Positions 1 to 11,560 are shown, counted from the first letter of the stretch. The stretch is DNA of 64,000 bases from Streptomyces sp. 549 (GCF_030124175.1 NZ_JASKMT010000012.1:62001-126000); one strand, 5' to 3'. Translations and numbers: made by a program. The notes: generated by a model not told the origin, from the sequence alone.

Positions 1-1810
<1,810 letters not shown>

Positions 1811-1913
1811 GGATGGCTCCTCGGTAGGGATCCGATGGAACGATGGAGCCTGCGCCGCCCGATGAGTGCGCCGTCGCCTGATGGACCTGACGTGCTCACC
1901 GCAGTTGTGCTGG

Positions 1914-1955
1914 AGCGTAAAGTGGTCTGGACCAACGGTCAATAGGTCTGGACCA
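1914..1955 (-). promoter_or_regulatory. Chitinase promoter with two direct repeats flanking the -35
   Basis: Two 12-bp repeats lie 21 bp apart, at 1923-1934 (TGGTCTGGACCA) and 1944-1955 (AGGTCTGGACCA). On the transcribed strand TTGACC (1937-1942) sits between them and TACGCT (1914-1919) follows with a 17-bp spacer, a good vegetative promoter. The repeats match the TGGTCCAGACCT repeats known from Streptomyces chitinase promoters and resemble the DasR site consensus, so induction by chitin through ChiS/ChiR and control by DasR is the likely logic. The 5' leader would be about 95 nt. Confidence 0.8.
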
Positions 1956-2038
1956 AAACGCTTCTTAGAGGAAACGGCACCGGCCGCGGTGGCGTCGAAG
2001 GCCGCGACTCCCGCTCGGCGGTGCCGGACACGGCGGAG

Positions 2039-2070
2039 CCGGGGGGACGGCGGGCGGGCCGTCCCCCCGG
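2039..2070 (-). terminator. Hairpin downstream of the second chitinase
   Basis: A perfect 13-bp inverted repeat (2039-2051 with 2058-2070, 6-nt loop) lies about 70 bp past the stop of the 2139-3770 chitinase gene and before the first chitinase promoter. It is GC-rich without a T-tract, as is common in Streptomyces. It should separate the two chitinase transcripts. Confidence 0.6.
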
Positions 2071-2138
2071 CGGTCGCTGCCTCCGGAGGCGGAGACACCA
2101 CCGCCCCGGGCGGGGAGGTGATGCCTCCGGAGAGGGTG

Positions 2139-3770
<1,632 letters not shown>

Positions 3771-3880
3771 GGGCGCTCCTCGAGCTGTGGCCGGCCTGTG
3801 CCGCCGGACCGTCGGGGGGTACCTGCGCCGCCCGGACCGTGCCCGCCTGTACATGACACGATCGCCGCAGTTGAAAAGCG

Positions 3881-3922
3881 ACAGTAGGGAGGTCTGGACC
3901 AATAATCAATAGGTCTGGACCA
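3881..3922 (-). promoter_or_regulatory. Promoter of the second chitinase with two AGGTCTGGACCA repeats
   Basis: Identical 12-bp repeats at 3890-3901 and 3911-3922 are 21 bp apart. The transcribed strand has TTGATT (complement of 3904-3909) between the repeats and TACTGT (complement of 3881-3886) after a 17-bp spacer. The geometry is the same as at 1914-1955, so both chitinases should respond to the same signals. Confidence 0.8.
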
Positions 3923-3930
3923 CTTGACGG

Positions 3931-4593
3931 TTACGTTCCGGTGACCCCCAGCTCCTTCGCGAGCACCGCGGCCTGCGTCCGGCTGCGCAGCCCGAGCTTC
4001 CCCAGGAGCCGGCTCACGTGGGTCTTCACCGTCGCCTCCGCCATCCGCAACCGCGCCGCGATCTCGGCGTTGGCCAGCCCCTCGCCCAGGCAGGCCAGCA
4101 CCTCGTACTCCCGATCGGTGAGCGCCGCCAGCTCCGGCGCACGCCCCGCGCCGCCACCGCCCGCGCGCGGGGCGCCGCCGGCGAACTCCTCGATCAGCCG
4201 CCGGGTCACCGCGGGCGCGATCATGCCCTCGCCACGCGCCACCGTACGCACCGCCTCGACCAGGGACGCCGCATCGGTGTCCTTCAACAGGAAGCCGGCC
4301 GCCCCGGCGCGCAGCGCACCGAAGACGTACTCGTCCAGGTCGAACGTGGTCAGCACCAGAACGTCCGCCAAGCCCTCCGCCACCACCTGCCGGGTCGCGG
4401 ACACCCCGTCGAGCCGGGGCATCTGCACGTCCATCAGTACCAGGTCGGGGCGCAGTTCCCGTGCCAGCCGAACTGCCTGCTCGCCGTCGGCGGCCTCACC
4501 CACCACGTCGATTCCGTGCGCACCGCCCAGGATCAGCACCAGCCCGGACCGCACCGACGCCTGGTCCTCGGCCACCAGCACCCGGATCGCCAC
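3931..4593 (-). CDS. chiR: NarL/LuxR-type response regulator ChiR
   Basis: A 220-residue response regulator. The receiver domain occupies residues 1-120 with the acidic pocket near E9/D10, phospho-acceptor D55 (LVLMDVQMP), T82 and K104 (FLLKDTD). A LuxR-type DNA-binding domain (about 150-215) carries LTDREYEVL and a recognition helix ending in ATVKTHVSRLLGKL. It starts 6 nt after the chiS stop, so the two are one operon. It lies directly upstream of the chitinases on the same strand, as chiS/chiR do in other streptomycetes, and is inferred to activate chitinase transcription. Confidence 0.9.
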   Translation of the reverse strand: MAIRVLVAEDQASVRSGLVLILGGAHGIDVVGEAADGEQAVRLARELRPDLVLMDVQMPRLDGVSATRQVVAEGLADVLVLTTFDLDEYVFGALRAGAAGFLLKDTDAASLVEAVRTVARGEGMIAPAVTRRLIEEFAGGAPRAGGGGAGRAPELAALTDREYEVLACLGEGLANAEIAARLRMAEATVKTHVSRLLGKLGLRSRTQAAVLAKELGVTGT

Positions 4594-4599
4594 CGCCGC

Positions 4600-5802
4600 T
4601 CACTCTCCCTCGTCCAGCGGGAACACCGCCCGCACCATCCAGCGGCCGTCCTGCGGCCCCGCCTCGAACGCGCCGCCCAGCAGCGCCAACCGCTCGCGCA
4701 TGCCGACCAGCCCGGCGCCCGACCCGGGCACGCCGGGCGCCGCACGCTCGCCCAGCGCGCTGGCCACCTCGACCAGCAGCACGCCGTCCTGGCGGGCGAC
4801 CCGCACCGCGACCTCGCCGGGCGCCGCGTGCTTCACCGCGTTGGTCAGCGACTCCTGCACCGTCCGGTAGGCGGCCAGATCCACCGGCGACGGCAGCGCG
4901 GCGCCGCCGGCGTGGGTGTCCTCCAGCGTGAACCGCAGCCCGCCCGGCGAACCGTTGACGCGGGCCTGCTTGACCAGTGACGCCAAGCCGTCCAGCGTCG
5001 CCACCGCCGCGGGTGCGCCGTCCGCGCCCGCCTCCCGCAGGATGCCGATCAGCCGGCGCATCTCCGTCAGGCCCTGCACGCTGTTCTCGCGGATGACGAC
5101 GAGTGCCTGGCCGGTGGCTTCGGCGTCCTCCAGCGACTGCGCCGCGGTGGCGTGCAGGGCGATCGCCGACAGGTGGTTGGCGACCACGTCGTGCAACTCC
5201 CGTGCCATGCGCGCCCGTTCCGCGGTGACGGCCTGCGCCCGGTCCATCTCGGCGAGCAGCGCGGTCTGCTCGGCGCGCAGCGCCGTCCGCTCGGCCCTCA
5301 GCCGTTCGGCGGCGGCGGTGTCCCGGTGGCCGCGGACGAGGAGCCCGGTGGTCGCCGGTGCGACCGTCAGGAACCCGAAGACCGCTCCCAGCAGCACGGC
5401 GGAGGGCTGCTGGAGCAGGGCGAAGGCCAGGGCCGTCACCCCGGCCGTCGCGAAGACGCTCACCCGGACGACCGTCCGGGACAGGCGGACGCTGCCGTAC
5501 AGCACCGCCGCGTAGACCACGTCGGTGTACAGAAGCAGCGTGGCCAGCAGCGAACCGGCCCACAGGTCCAGCACCAGCGCCGCCGTCGCGACCAGCACCA
5601 CCCAGACGTTCGCCGACCGCCGCAGCGCGACGGCGACGCACATCACGGCCAGCGCCAGCAGCACCAGCGGCTCGCTCTCGGCGACGTCGTGACCCTGGCC
5701 CTTGGTGTAGAGGTCCATGCTCCACAGCGCCAGGCCGAAGACCAGACCGGCGGCGGCGATCAGCAGGTCGTCGCGGTGCGGACGGGTCAGGCGCTGCGGC
5801 AT
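4600..5802 (-). CDS. chiS: Membrane sensor histidine kinase ChiS
   Basis: A 400-residue kinase with about five or six membrane segments in residues 12-158, a short coiled linker (about 160-200), a HisKA_3 dimerisation domain with phospho-acceptor His204 in RELHDVVANHLS, and a C-terminal ATPase domain with an N-box (TNAVKHAAPG) and G-box (GSGAGLVGMRERL). The class fits its NarL-type partner, translated immediately after it. There is no large extracellular domain, so the signal is either sensed in the membrane or passed on by another protein. Probably senses chitin breakdown products by analogy with characterised ChiS; the ligand is not visible from sequence. Confidence 0.88.
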   Translation of the reverse strand: MPQRLTRPHRDDLLIAAAGLVFGLALWSMDLYTKGQGHDVAESEPLVLLALAVMCVAVALRRSANVWVVLVATAALVLDLWAGSLLATLLLYTDVVYAAVLYGSVRLSRTVVRVSVFATAGVTALAFALLQQPSAVLLGAVFGFLTVAPATTGLLVRGHRDTAAAERLRAERTALRAEQTALLAEMDRAQAVTAERARMARELHDVVANHLSAIALHATAAQSLEDAEATGQALVVIRENSVQGLTEMRRLIGILREAGADGAPAAVATLDGLASLVKQARVNGSPGGLRFTLEDTHAGGAALPSPVDLAAYRTVQESLTNAVKHAAPGEVAVRVARQDGVLLVEVASALGERAAPGVPGSGAGLVGMRERLALLGGAFEAGPQDGRWMVRAVFPLDEGE

Positions 5803-5963
5803 GAGCCCATCTCAGCACGCCACGGCCGGCACGGCTCCGGACGCGCGGCGGAGATCACCGCGCGCCGACTACATCGAACGATGCAGTGCCCGCTCCTCAC
5901 CGGCGACGATGTGCGCGGACCCCTCCTCGACGGAAGCTGAAGCCCACAAGGAGAGGAGTCCCC

Positions 5964-6572
5964 GTGATCGTCGCTCTGATCATCGCCTGCGAGATCGGCT
6001 TCTGGGTGATCCTGGCCGGCGGTCTCGCGCTGCGCTACCTGGCGCGCATGCCCCGGGCGGGGGTCGCGGTGCTGCTGTGCGAACCCCTGCTCGAAGTGGT
6101 GCTGCTGGTCGCCACCGCGATCGACCTGCGCAACGGCGCCGAGCCGGACTGGATGCACGGCCTGGCCGCCGTCTACATAGGCTTCACCGCCGCCTACGGG
6201 CACTACCTGATCCGCTGGGCGGACGGTCACTTCGCGCACCGCTTCGCCGGCGGCCCGCCGCCGGTGAAACCGCCGCGCTACGGCATGGCCCGCGCGGTGC
6301 ACGAGTGGAAGATGTCCGCCCGCGCGATAGGTGCTGCGGCGATAGCCGCCGGCCTGCTCCAAGCCGCCATCTGGTACGTAGGCGCGGACGGCAGCACCAC
6401 TTCGCTGGTGGCGTGGCAACAGCGCATGGGGTTCGTCGTGGTGATCGCCCTGATCATCGCCGCGAGTTATACGATCTGGCCCAAGCAGGCCCCGGCAGAG
6501 GTCGTATCCACCCCCGGCCGGGAAGAGGCGCGAGGCGTCGCGGGCAACGACCGCGAACGCCTCGGTCGCTGA
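5964..6572 (+). CDS. Integral membrane protein of unknown function
   Basis: 202 residues starting at GTG 5964, with AGGAG 5 nt upstream. Hydrophobic segments lie near residues 2-22, 32-50, 58-80, 118-140 and 150-170, with a cytosolic, charged C-terminus (GREEARGVAGNDRERLGR). No catalytic motif is recognised. It is divergent from chiS across 160 bp and converges on the ATPase/small-ORF operon at 6768-7375. A conserved Streptomyces membrane protein by appearance; the role is unknown. Confidence 0.8.
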   Translation: MIVALIIACEIGFWVILAGGLALRYLARMPRAGVAVLLCEPLLEVVLLVATAIDLRNGAEPDWMHGLAAVYIGFTAAYGHYLIRWADGHFAHRFAGGPPPVKPPRYGMARAVHEWKMSARAIGAAAIAAGLLQAAIWYVGADGSTTSLVAWQQRMGFVVVIALIIAASYTIWPKQAPAEVVSTPGREEARGVAGNDRERLGR

Positions 6573-6680
6573 CATCTGCTACCCGCTGCTGACCTCTGCT
6601 GCCCGCTGGTACCGGCGGGCGTCGGCCCTGTGAAGGCCCCGCACGGGGGTCGGGATCCTTCACGCCGGACCCCATGCCTG

Positions 6681-6728
6681 CCCGATGCCCATGCCTGCCC
6701 GACCGGCAGGGCAGGCATGGGCATCGGG
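6681..6728. terminator. Perfect 20-bp inverted repeat, probable bidirectional terminator
   Basis: Arms 6681-6700 and 6709-6728 are exact reverse complements with an 8-nt loop. It sits between convergent genes ending at 6572 (+) and 6768 (-). Such a long perfect arm would fold strongly in RNA from either strand. A protein-binding palindrome is possible but the position favours termination. Confidence 0.65.
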
Positions 6729-6767
6729 CAACCTACGGGCTTCGACGCGCCGCCCGTCGCGTGTTGC

Positions 6768-6899
6768 TTACTCCGGCGGCTGAGGGTCGTCCAGTGGCCG
6801 AGGGGCCGGGTTCCGAGACAGCGCGCTGCTCATGGCCATGGCCACCATCGAGGCGCCCACCGTAAAACCGACAACGCCGTAGAGCAGGGAGGTGATCAC
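6768..6899 (-). CDS. 43-residue single-span membrane ORF coupled to the upstream ATPase gene
   Basis: GTG at 6899-6897 overlaps the TGA of the ATPase gene (6898-6896), the usual signature of translational coupling. The product begins VITSLLYGVVGFTVGASMVA, a plausible membrane helix, followed by a short polar Pro-rich tail ending DDPQPPE. Third positions are mostly G/C. It is too short to be sure of and no family is recognised. If real, it may tether or modulate the cytosolic ATPase-domain protein made just before it. Confidence 0.45.
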   Translation of the reverse strand: MITSLLYGVVGFTVGASMVAMAMSSALSRNPAPRPLDDPQPPE

Positions 6900-7375
6900 A
6901 GCGCCTGGTCCGTCTCGGGCTTGTCCCGCAGCTCGAACCAGACGCTCTTGCCGGTGGCTCGCGAGGCCCCGCCAAGCCAGGTGGTGCCCCAGGCGCTGGC
7001 CAGGTGGTCGACGAGGGCGAGCCCGCGCCCGCGCTCCTCGTCCGGACGGGCGTACTGGACCAGCGGAAGCCGACCGGGGTCGTCGTCGGCGACGGCGACC
7101 AGCAGACCCGACGTGCCGACGGTCGCGTCCAGCGTCAACCGGGGAGCGATGGTGTGCCGGTAGGCGTTGGTGACCACCTCCGACACCAGCAGCCGCGCCA
7201 CGTCGGCCAGTTCGGGGCGATCGGAGCTGTGCAGCAGCGCGGCAACCATGTCGCGTGCGGCACGGGCAGCGACGGGGACGTTGGGTGCGATGAGCCGGAA
7301 CGTCTGGTCCCGGAGGGGGAGCGGGGGAGTGCGGTGCGGAGGGCGGTGGGGAGGTACGGCGGAGAACGTGGTCAC
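6896..7375 (-). CDS. Anti-sigma-type ATP-binding protein (HATPase_c, RsbW/SpoIIAB-like)
   Basis: 159 residues from GTG at 7375, with GAAGGA upstream. After a Pro/Arg-rich 25-residue leader comes a GHKL ATPase fold: N-box SEVVTNAYRHT, D-box region VAVADDDPG, and G-box RGRGLALVDHLASAWG. No membrane segment or phospho-acceptor His domain is present, so this is a stand-alone kinase-type domain like those that bind sigma factors or phosphorylate STAS antagonists. It is divergent from the XRE/DUF397 pair at 7645-8704, a combination common in Streptomyces developmental and antibiotic regulator clusters. The partner sigma factor cannot be named from sequence. Confidence 0.85.
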   Translation of the reverse strand: MTTFSAVPPHRPPHRTPPLPLRDQTFRLIAPNVPVAARAARDMVAALLHSSDRPELADVARLLVSEVVTNAYRHTIAPRLTLDATVGTSGLLVAVADDDPGRLPLVQYARPDEERGRGLALVDHLASAWGTTWLGGASRATGKSVWFELRDKPETDQAL

Positions 7376-7531
7376 GGTTCGTCCTTCGTTGTCGTCTGAT
7401 GGGTTCGCCGTTCGCCCGTCACCGTGGCTCGGCCGCTCACCGCACCGGGCATGAGGGCACACCCCGGCACGAGAACGACTGCACTGCGGCTTCACCGACC
7501 TGCGTAGCGGCTCGTGCACCGACAGTAGGGT

Positions 7532-7556
7532 GCAAGGTTATGCCGTGGCAAGGTTA
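7532..7556. promoter_or_regulatory. Direct repeat GCAAGGTTA x2, candidate operator
   Basis: GCAAGGTTA occurs at 7532-7540 and 7548-7556 (16-bp period) in the 269-bp gap between the divergent ATPase and XRE genes, about 90 bp before the XRE start. The spacing suits a dimeric or tandem-binding HTH protein; autoregulation by the XRE protein is the simplest inference. Confidence 0.4.
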
Positions 7557-7644
7557 CTCCCGAACTTCAATCAGGATGGGTGGCGTGTGGTAGACGTACG
7601 CAGGTGATGCCGGGCAATAGGAGAGTCAGAGAGAGCGAGGTGCC

Positions 7645-8490
7645 GTGCCCCCAAGGGCAAATCCCACAGAGCGTCAGGTTCGCTTGGGAGTCGAACTGCG
7701 CAACATGCGTCTCCGAGCTGGCATGGCGGCGCGTCAGGCCGCCGTACTGCTGGGTACTGACCAGGGAAAGATCAGCAACATTGAGTCCGGTCGCATCGGC
7801 ATCAGCGCGTCGAGGATCCGCAGACTGGCCGGCTTCTACGACTGCGAGGACGAGCGCCTGATCGAGGCGCTGTGCGGCATCGCAGGGGAGCATCGAGGTC
7901 AGTACTGGTGGGATGAGTATCGCGGGCGGTTGCCGTCGCGTTTCCTGGATCTGGCGGAACTGGAGTACCACGCCGCCTACTTGCGGTCGGCCCATACCGT
8001 TGTGGTGCCAGGACTGTTGCAGACGCGCGAGTACGCCCGTGCCCTCTTCGCCTCCAACCTGGACGAAGCGCTCGTCGAGGCCAAGATCGAGCATCGTGTG
8101 CGGCGCCGCGAGATCTTCGAGCGGGCGAACCCGACTCCGTTCGACGTCGTGGTTCATGAGGCCGCGCTACATATGCGGTTTGGTGGGAGAGCCGTCGTGC
8201 AACGTCAGCTGGAGTTCCTGCTTGACGCATCGGCATGGCCAAGCGTCGCGCTTCGAGTGCTGCCCTTCAGCAACGAGCGCTTCATCGAGGCCACCCACTC
8301 CACCCTGTACGCGGGCGGTGTTGTGCCTCAGCTGGACACCGTGCAGATCGACACACCCCTCGGTGGCGTCTATGTAGACGAAGAAGCGCAGTTGAGCGAG
8401 TTCGCCACGGTGTTGGCCGATGCCTCTGCGGCATCTTTGTCCGAAGACGCCTCACGTCGACTCGTGCACCAACGGCTCAAGGAGATCTGA
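7645..8490 (+). CDS. XRE-family regulator with DUF5753 domain (Scr1-like)
   Basis: 281 residues from GTG 7645. An N-terminal HTH_31/XRE domain (residues about 10-65; LGVELRNMRLRAGMAARQAA then TDQGKISNIESGR as the recognition region) is followed by the long DUF5753 domain (about 100-275; GLLQTREYARALF, FDVVVHEAALHMRFGG). This architecture is usually a DNA-binding regulator paired with a small DUF397 protein, and here the DUF397 gene follows one base after the stop. Related pairs (Scr1/Scr2, WhiJ-type) influence antibiotic production and sporulation. Base composition is slightly less GC-rich than in flanking core genes, consistent with an accessory region. Confidence 0.9.
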   Translation: MPPRANPTERQVRLGVELRNMRLRAGMAARQAAVLLGTDQGKISNIESGRIGISASRIRRLAGFYDCEDERLIEALCGIAGEHRGQYWWDEYRGRLPSRFLDLAELEYHAAYLRSAHTVVVPGLLQTREYARALFASNLDEALVEAKIEHRVRRREIFERANPTPFDVVVHEAALHMRFGGRAVVQRQLEFLLDASAWPSVALRVLPFSNERFIEATHSTLYAGGVVPQLDTVQIDTPLGGVYVDEEAQLSEFATVLADASAASLSEDASRRLVHQRLKEI

Positions 8491-8491
8491 G

Positions 8492-8704
8492 ATGACGCAA
8501 CATGCAAGCCCCGAAGTGGTATGGCAGAAGTCTTCGTTCTCCGGTAACCAGGGGCCTGAGTGTGTGGAAGTCGCCGCAGTGCCCGGCCACATATGGGTGC
8601 GCGAAAGCGAGTCACCGGACGTAATACTGCGCGCGTCCCGCGACCGGTTGGGGAAGCTGCTGGTCGCGGTCAAACGTGGGGACTGCGACGGCGTCGGTTC
8701 TTGA
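8492..8704 (+). CDS. DUF397 protein, partner of the XRE regulator
   Basis: A 70-residue protein with the DUF397 signature: VWQKSSFSGNQGPECVEVA at the N-terminus, VRESESPD in the middle and a C-terminal VAVKRGD. ATG 8492 follows the upstream TGA (8488-8490) by one base and uses AAGGAG within the preceding gene as its ribosome site, so the two are coexpressed. DUF397 proteins bind and modulate the companion XRE protein in studied pairs. Confidence 0.9.
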   Translation: MTQHASPEVVWQKSSFSGNQGPECVEVAAVPGHIWVRESESPDVILRASRDRLGKLLVAVKRGDCDGVGS

Positions 8705-8746
8705 CCTGTGTAGGGGCTGCCCTGTCCGCCAGTCCAGGGCGACCGC

Positions 8747-9364
8747 TCAACGCTGGGCTTCCCTCTTCCCGGTGAGCAGGAAGGTGACGTCGCGGCAGAA
8801 CTTGTCGAAGGAGGGCGCCCCTTGGCGGGCCGCTGCCAGGTCGAAGGACTGGGCGAAGGACGGTTGGTGCGCGGTTTCCTGGTAGGTCGCTCCGCGAGGC
8901 ATCCGGCGCGACAGCCATTCCTTCGCGCCGCGGATTGCCTCGGCGTCGGGTGGAGCGGATAGATCCTGGGGTAGGCCTGCCCGCCCGGCGAGGCCCGCAG
9001 CACCGGCCAGGAACCAGGCTTCGAACTCGCAGACCGCCGCGACCACCATGATCGGTACGTGGGGGTGGGTGGCGTGTGCGTGCTCGCGCACTCGCGCGGC
9101 CAGGTCAACGGCGCAGTCGTCGTCGGCGTCCAGGAGTACGAGGACACCGGTCGGTCGAGGCGTGCGCGCCATCACCACCGTGAGGGCCTGCGCCAGCGCA
9201 TCGCGCTTCACCATGCGGTCTCTGGGAAGCCGGTGTGGGCGCTGGATCTCCGCGTACGCCTCAGGGACGAGGTGGGGGACAAGACGTTGCAGGAGCCCCA
9301 ACAGTGTCTTCTGCTCGCCGTGCCCCTCGACGATGGACGCCAGCACGGGGTAACCACAGGTCAC
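8747..9364 (-). CDS. DUF4276-type Toprim-like protein, partner of an AAA ATPase
   Basis: 205 residues. An early acidic motif (ASIVEGHGEQKT, E15), a hydrophobic strand ending in an acidic cluster (VLVLLDADDD, about 92-101) and CEFEAWFLA (about 131) resemble the metal-binding Glu and DxD of a Toprim fold, which is how DUF4276 proteins are best understood. ATG 9364 overlaps the stop of the upstream AAA ATPase gene by 4 nt (ATGA). Toprim plus ABC-type ATPase is the logic of OLD nucleases and of the split PARIS defence system, so a nuclease effector is inferred; no experiment on this family is assumed. Confidence 0.75.
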   Translation of the reverse strand: MTCGYPVLASIVEGHGEQKTLLGLLQRLVPHLVPEAYAEIQRPHRLPRDRMVKRDALAQALTVVMARTPRPTGVLVLLDADDDCAVDLAARVREHAHATHPHVPIMVVAAVCEFEAWFLAGAAGLAGRAGLPQDLSAPPDAEAIRGAKEWLSRRMPRGATYQETAHQPSFAQSFDLAAARQGAPSFDKFCRDVTFLLTGKREAQR

Positions 9365-10587
9365 TCCGGAGCCTCCTCCTGCTCTGTCGTGACGGGTGTC
9401 GGCGCCGGGCGTAGCTCACCACTTCGCAGGAGTTCGGGCAGAGTCAGCACGCCCTCATCAAGCAGATGCCGTCCGGCTGCGTCGATCGGCCCGATCGAGG
9501 TGCCTGACCCTTCGTTGTGCACCACCACCACGTGTCCCGGGTCGGCGGACGCGTTGTCCAGCAGGTCGGCGCTCTGGGTGGTCACCATCACCTGAGTATT
9601 GCGAGAGGCTGCCAGGAGGGCGTCGTACAGGGCGCCGAGCATCGGCGGGTGCAGGGACACCTCCGGTTCTTCGATCGCCACGAGCGGGATTTCGCCGGTG
9701 AGCGCCTTCGGCTGAAAGAGGGCCGCAAGGACCCCGGCCAGGCGCAGCGTGCCCTCCGAGAGTGACCGGCGGTCCACTCTGGACGTGAGCCCGTCTCCTC
9801 CGACGAAGCGGCCGACGACGAAGGCCAGGTCGCCCTCGGGGACCTCCACTCCGTCCAGGCCGGCGGCGTTGTCCACCATGGTGGAGACGTAGCCGTCGAT
9901 GGTCTCCTTCGCCCAAGGCCACTCGCGGGCCAGCGCGGAGAGCACACGGGGCAGATGCTCTCCGCGTTCTCCCAGGGTGTTTCCGGCACTGCTCGCGGGA
10001 GTGTCATCGACCACTCGCAGCGCCGGGGTGAGCAGTTCGTGGAAGCGCATCTCGCGCAGTCGCACGTACAGCGCATTCACGTCTGCGTCGGTCGGGGCGG
10101 AGCGGGGGAGGAGGATGTGATCCCGCCACGCCACTCCTGCCTCTCCGGCCCGAGCGGGGAGGAACTGGTCTCCTCGCCATCCGCCAGAGACGCGAACCTC
10201 CTCACCTCGAAGAACGGGGAGGCCCCCGCCGCGAGGATCGAAGCCCACCTCCAGGTGATACGAGGTGTGAAGCGCCGTCCCCGCCACCCGATCGGGAACC
10301 TGCGCGTCCAGACGGATGGTGAAGCTGTCGGCCTGTGCGCTGCCCTCTGTCGACCTGTGCAGCACCTCGGCAAGTCCACCCCGGGATTCCAGCACCTGGC
10401 CAGGTGAAGAGCGCAATGCGTCCCTGACGAAGCGGATCGCGTCGATGAAGTTCGACTTGCCGGCCGCGTTCGGGCCTGCGAGAACGGTCAGCGGCCCCAG
10501 TCGCACGTCACATTCGGAGAGCGAACGGAAATTCTTCACGCGGACGCGGGTGAGGAACGGCGTCAGGGTCACAGGAGCCGGGGTCAC
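9361..10587 (-). CDS. AAA_21/OLD-like ABC-type ATPase
   Basis: A 408-residue SMC/RecF-like ATPase. After a strand characteristic of the family (TRVRVKNFRSLSECDVRLG) come Walker A (GPNAAGKSN, about 39-47), a signature-like SLSEGTLRLAGVLAALF (about 275-290), Walker B with catalytic Glu (LVAIEEPEVSLHP, about 306) and an H-loop-like region (VMVTTQSADLLDN). The insert between Walker A and the signature is large and unfamiliar. It starts at GTG 10587 and overlaps the downstream Toprim-like gene by 4 nt. There is no Toprim domain in this polypeptide itself, so the pair equals an OLD enzyme split in two. The 295 bp upstream of it hold no convincing gene. Confidence 0.85.
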   Translation of the reverse strand: MTPAPVTLTPFLTRVRVKNFRSLSECDVRLGPLTVLAGPNAAGKSNFIDAIRFVRDALRSSPGQVLESRGGLAEVLHRSTEGSAQADSFTIRLDAQVPDRVAGTALHTSYHLEVGFDPRGGGLPVLRGEEVRVSGGWRGDQFLPARAGEAGVAWRDHILLPRSAPTDADVNALYVRLREMRFHELLTPALRVVDDTPASSAGNTLGERGEHLPRVLSALAREWPWAKETIDGYVSTMVDNAAGLDGVEVPEGDLAFVVGRFVGGDGLTSRVDRRSLSEGTLRLAGVLAALFQPKALTGEIPLVAIEEPEVSLHPPMLGALYDALLAASRNTQVMVTTQSADLLDNASADPGHVVVVHNEGSGTSIGPIDAAGRHLLDEGVLTLPELLRSGELRPAPTPVTTEQEEAPE

Positions 10588-10882
10588 GAGACGACACCTT
10601 CCCGGTCGAAGGCGGTGGGCGCATCAGGGCGGAGCGAGGACACCCAGAAGTGGGAAGTGGCTGGGCTGAGCGGGGCGGCCGGAGCCCCACGCCTGGCGGC
10701 GGACTCGCACTGGTTGTGCTCCCACACGGGCGGCCCCTTCTGTCCCGACCGGCCCACGGTAATGCGCGGCCGACCTCTCCTTGATCGTATCCCTGTGCTG
10801 CTGTGCTGCCAGGAGGCAAGGCGGTCACCCACCGGCGGGCGCGCCTGCGCTTCTGCCCCGAGTTGCACGCCGCCGCGTGCCG

Positions 10883-11557
10883 TCATGCGGTGCTGGCAGG
10901 CGGCTGCGGGGCCGACGGGTCGTCCGTGGTCGCCGCGCAGAGTTGGGGGCGCAGGGTGTCGAAGGCCCACTGCTCCCACTGCTCCGGGGACCAGCCGCGC
11001 CGACGTACGAACAGCAGGTAGAGGTCGGTGCTGAGGATCCCGTAGAGCACGTCGGCGGCGTGCCCTTCCGGCACGTCCGGCCGGGCGCCCGGCTTGGAGA
11101 GCAGGCTGCGGGCCGCCGCCGTCTGCACCACGTGACGGGGGTCCTCGTGCGGCCACATCGAGGCGACGGCCGGATCGGTGGTCATGGCGGCGTGCACCAT
11201 GCTCGTCAGCGGGGCCACGCGAGCAAGGATCAGGCGGGTGCCGTGCACGTGGGCCCGCAGGTGCTCCTCGGCGCTGGGCGTTGCCAGCGCCTCCCGGAAC
11301 CACGGGCGGTCCATCGTCGCCACCGGCTCGTGGTCGCCCGCGACGGTGATGTCCACCAGTTCCTTGAGCAGTGAGCGCTTGTTGGTGAACGTGAAGTAGA
11401 TGGTCTGCACCGCCACGCCGGCCCGGTTGGCGATGTCCTGGAGCGTGGTGACGCCGTAGCCCTGCTCGACGAACAGTTCGCGTGCCGCTTCCAGCATGCG
11501 CTCCCGCGTCTGCCGCGCCTTCGCGGCCCGCTTGCCCTCCACCTTCTCGGCTGCCAT
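10883..11557 (-). CDS. TetR-family transcriptional regulator
   Basis: 224 residues. The N-terminal HTH (about residues 14-62) includes RERMLEAARELFVEQGYGVTTLQDIANRAGVAVQTIYFTFTNK, followed by a helical ligand-binding domain. It is divergent from an oxidoreductase gene at 11654 across 96 bp that hold two dyad repeats, the usual layout for a repressor of itself and its neighbour. The ligand is unknown. Confidence 0.9.
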   Translation of the reverse strand: MAAEKVEGKRAAKARQTRERMLEAARELFVEQGYGVTTLQDIANRAGVAVQTIYFTFTNKRSLLKELVDITVAGDHEPVATMDRPWFREALATPSAEEHLRAHVHGTRLILARVAPLTSMVHAAMTTDPAVASMWPHEDPRHVVQTAAARSLLSKPGARPDVPEGHAADVLYGILSTDLYLLFVRRRGWSPEQWEQWAFDTLRPQLCAATTDDPSAPQPPASTA

Positions 11558-11560
11558 GGC

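Noticed and set aside
10588..10882. Possible small gene between the AAA ATPase and TetR genes
   Set aside because: Open frames on both strands have poor codon bias and no ribosome site; treated as intergenic.
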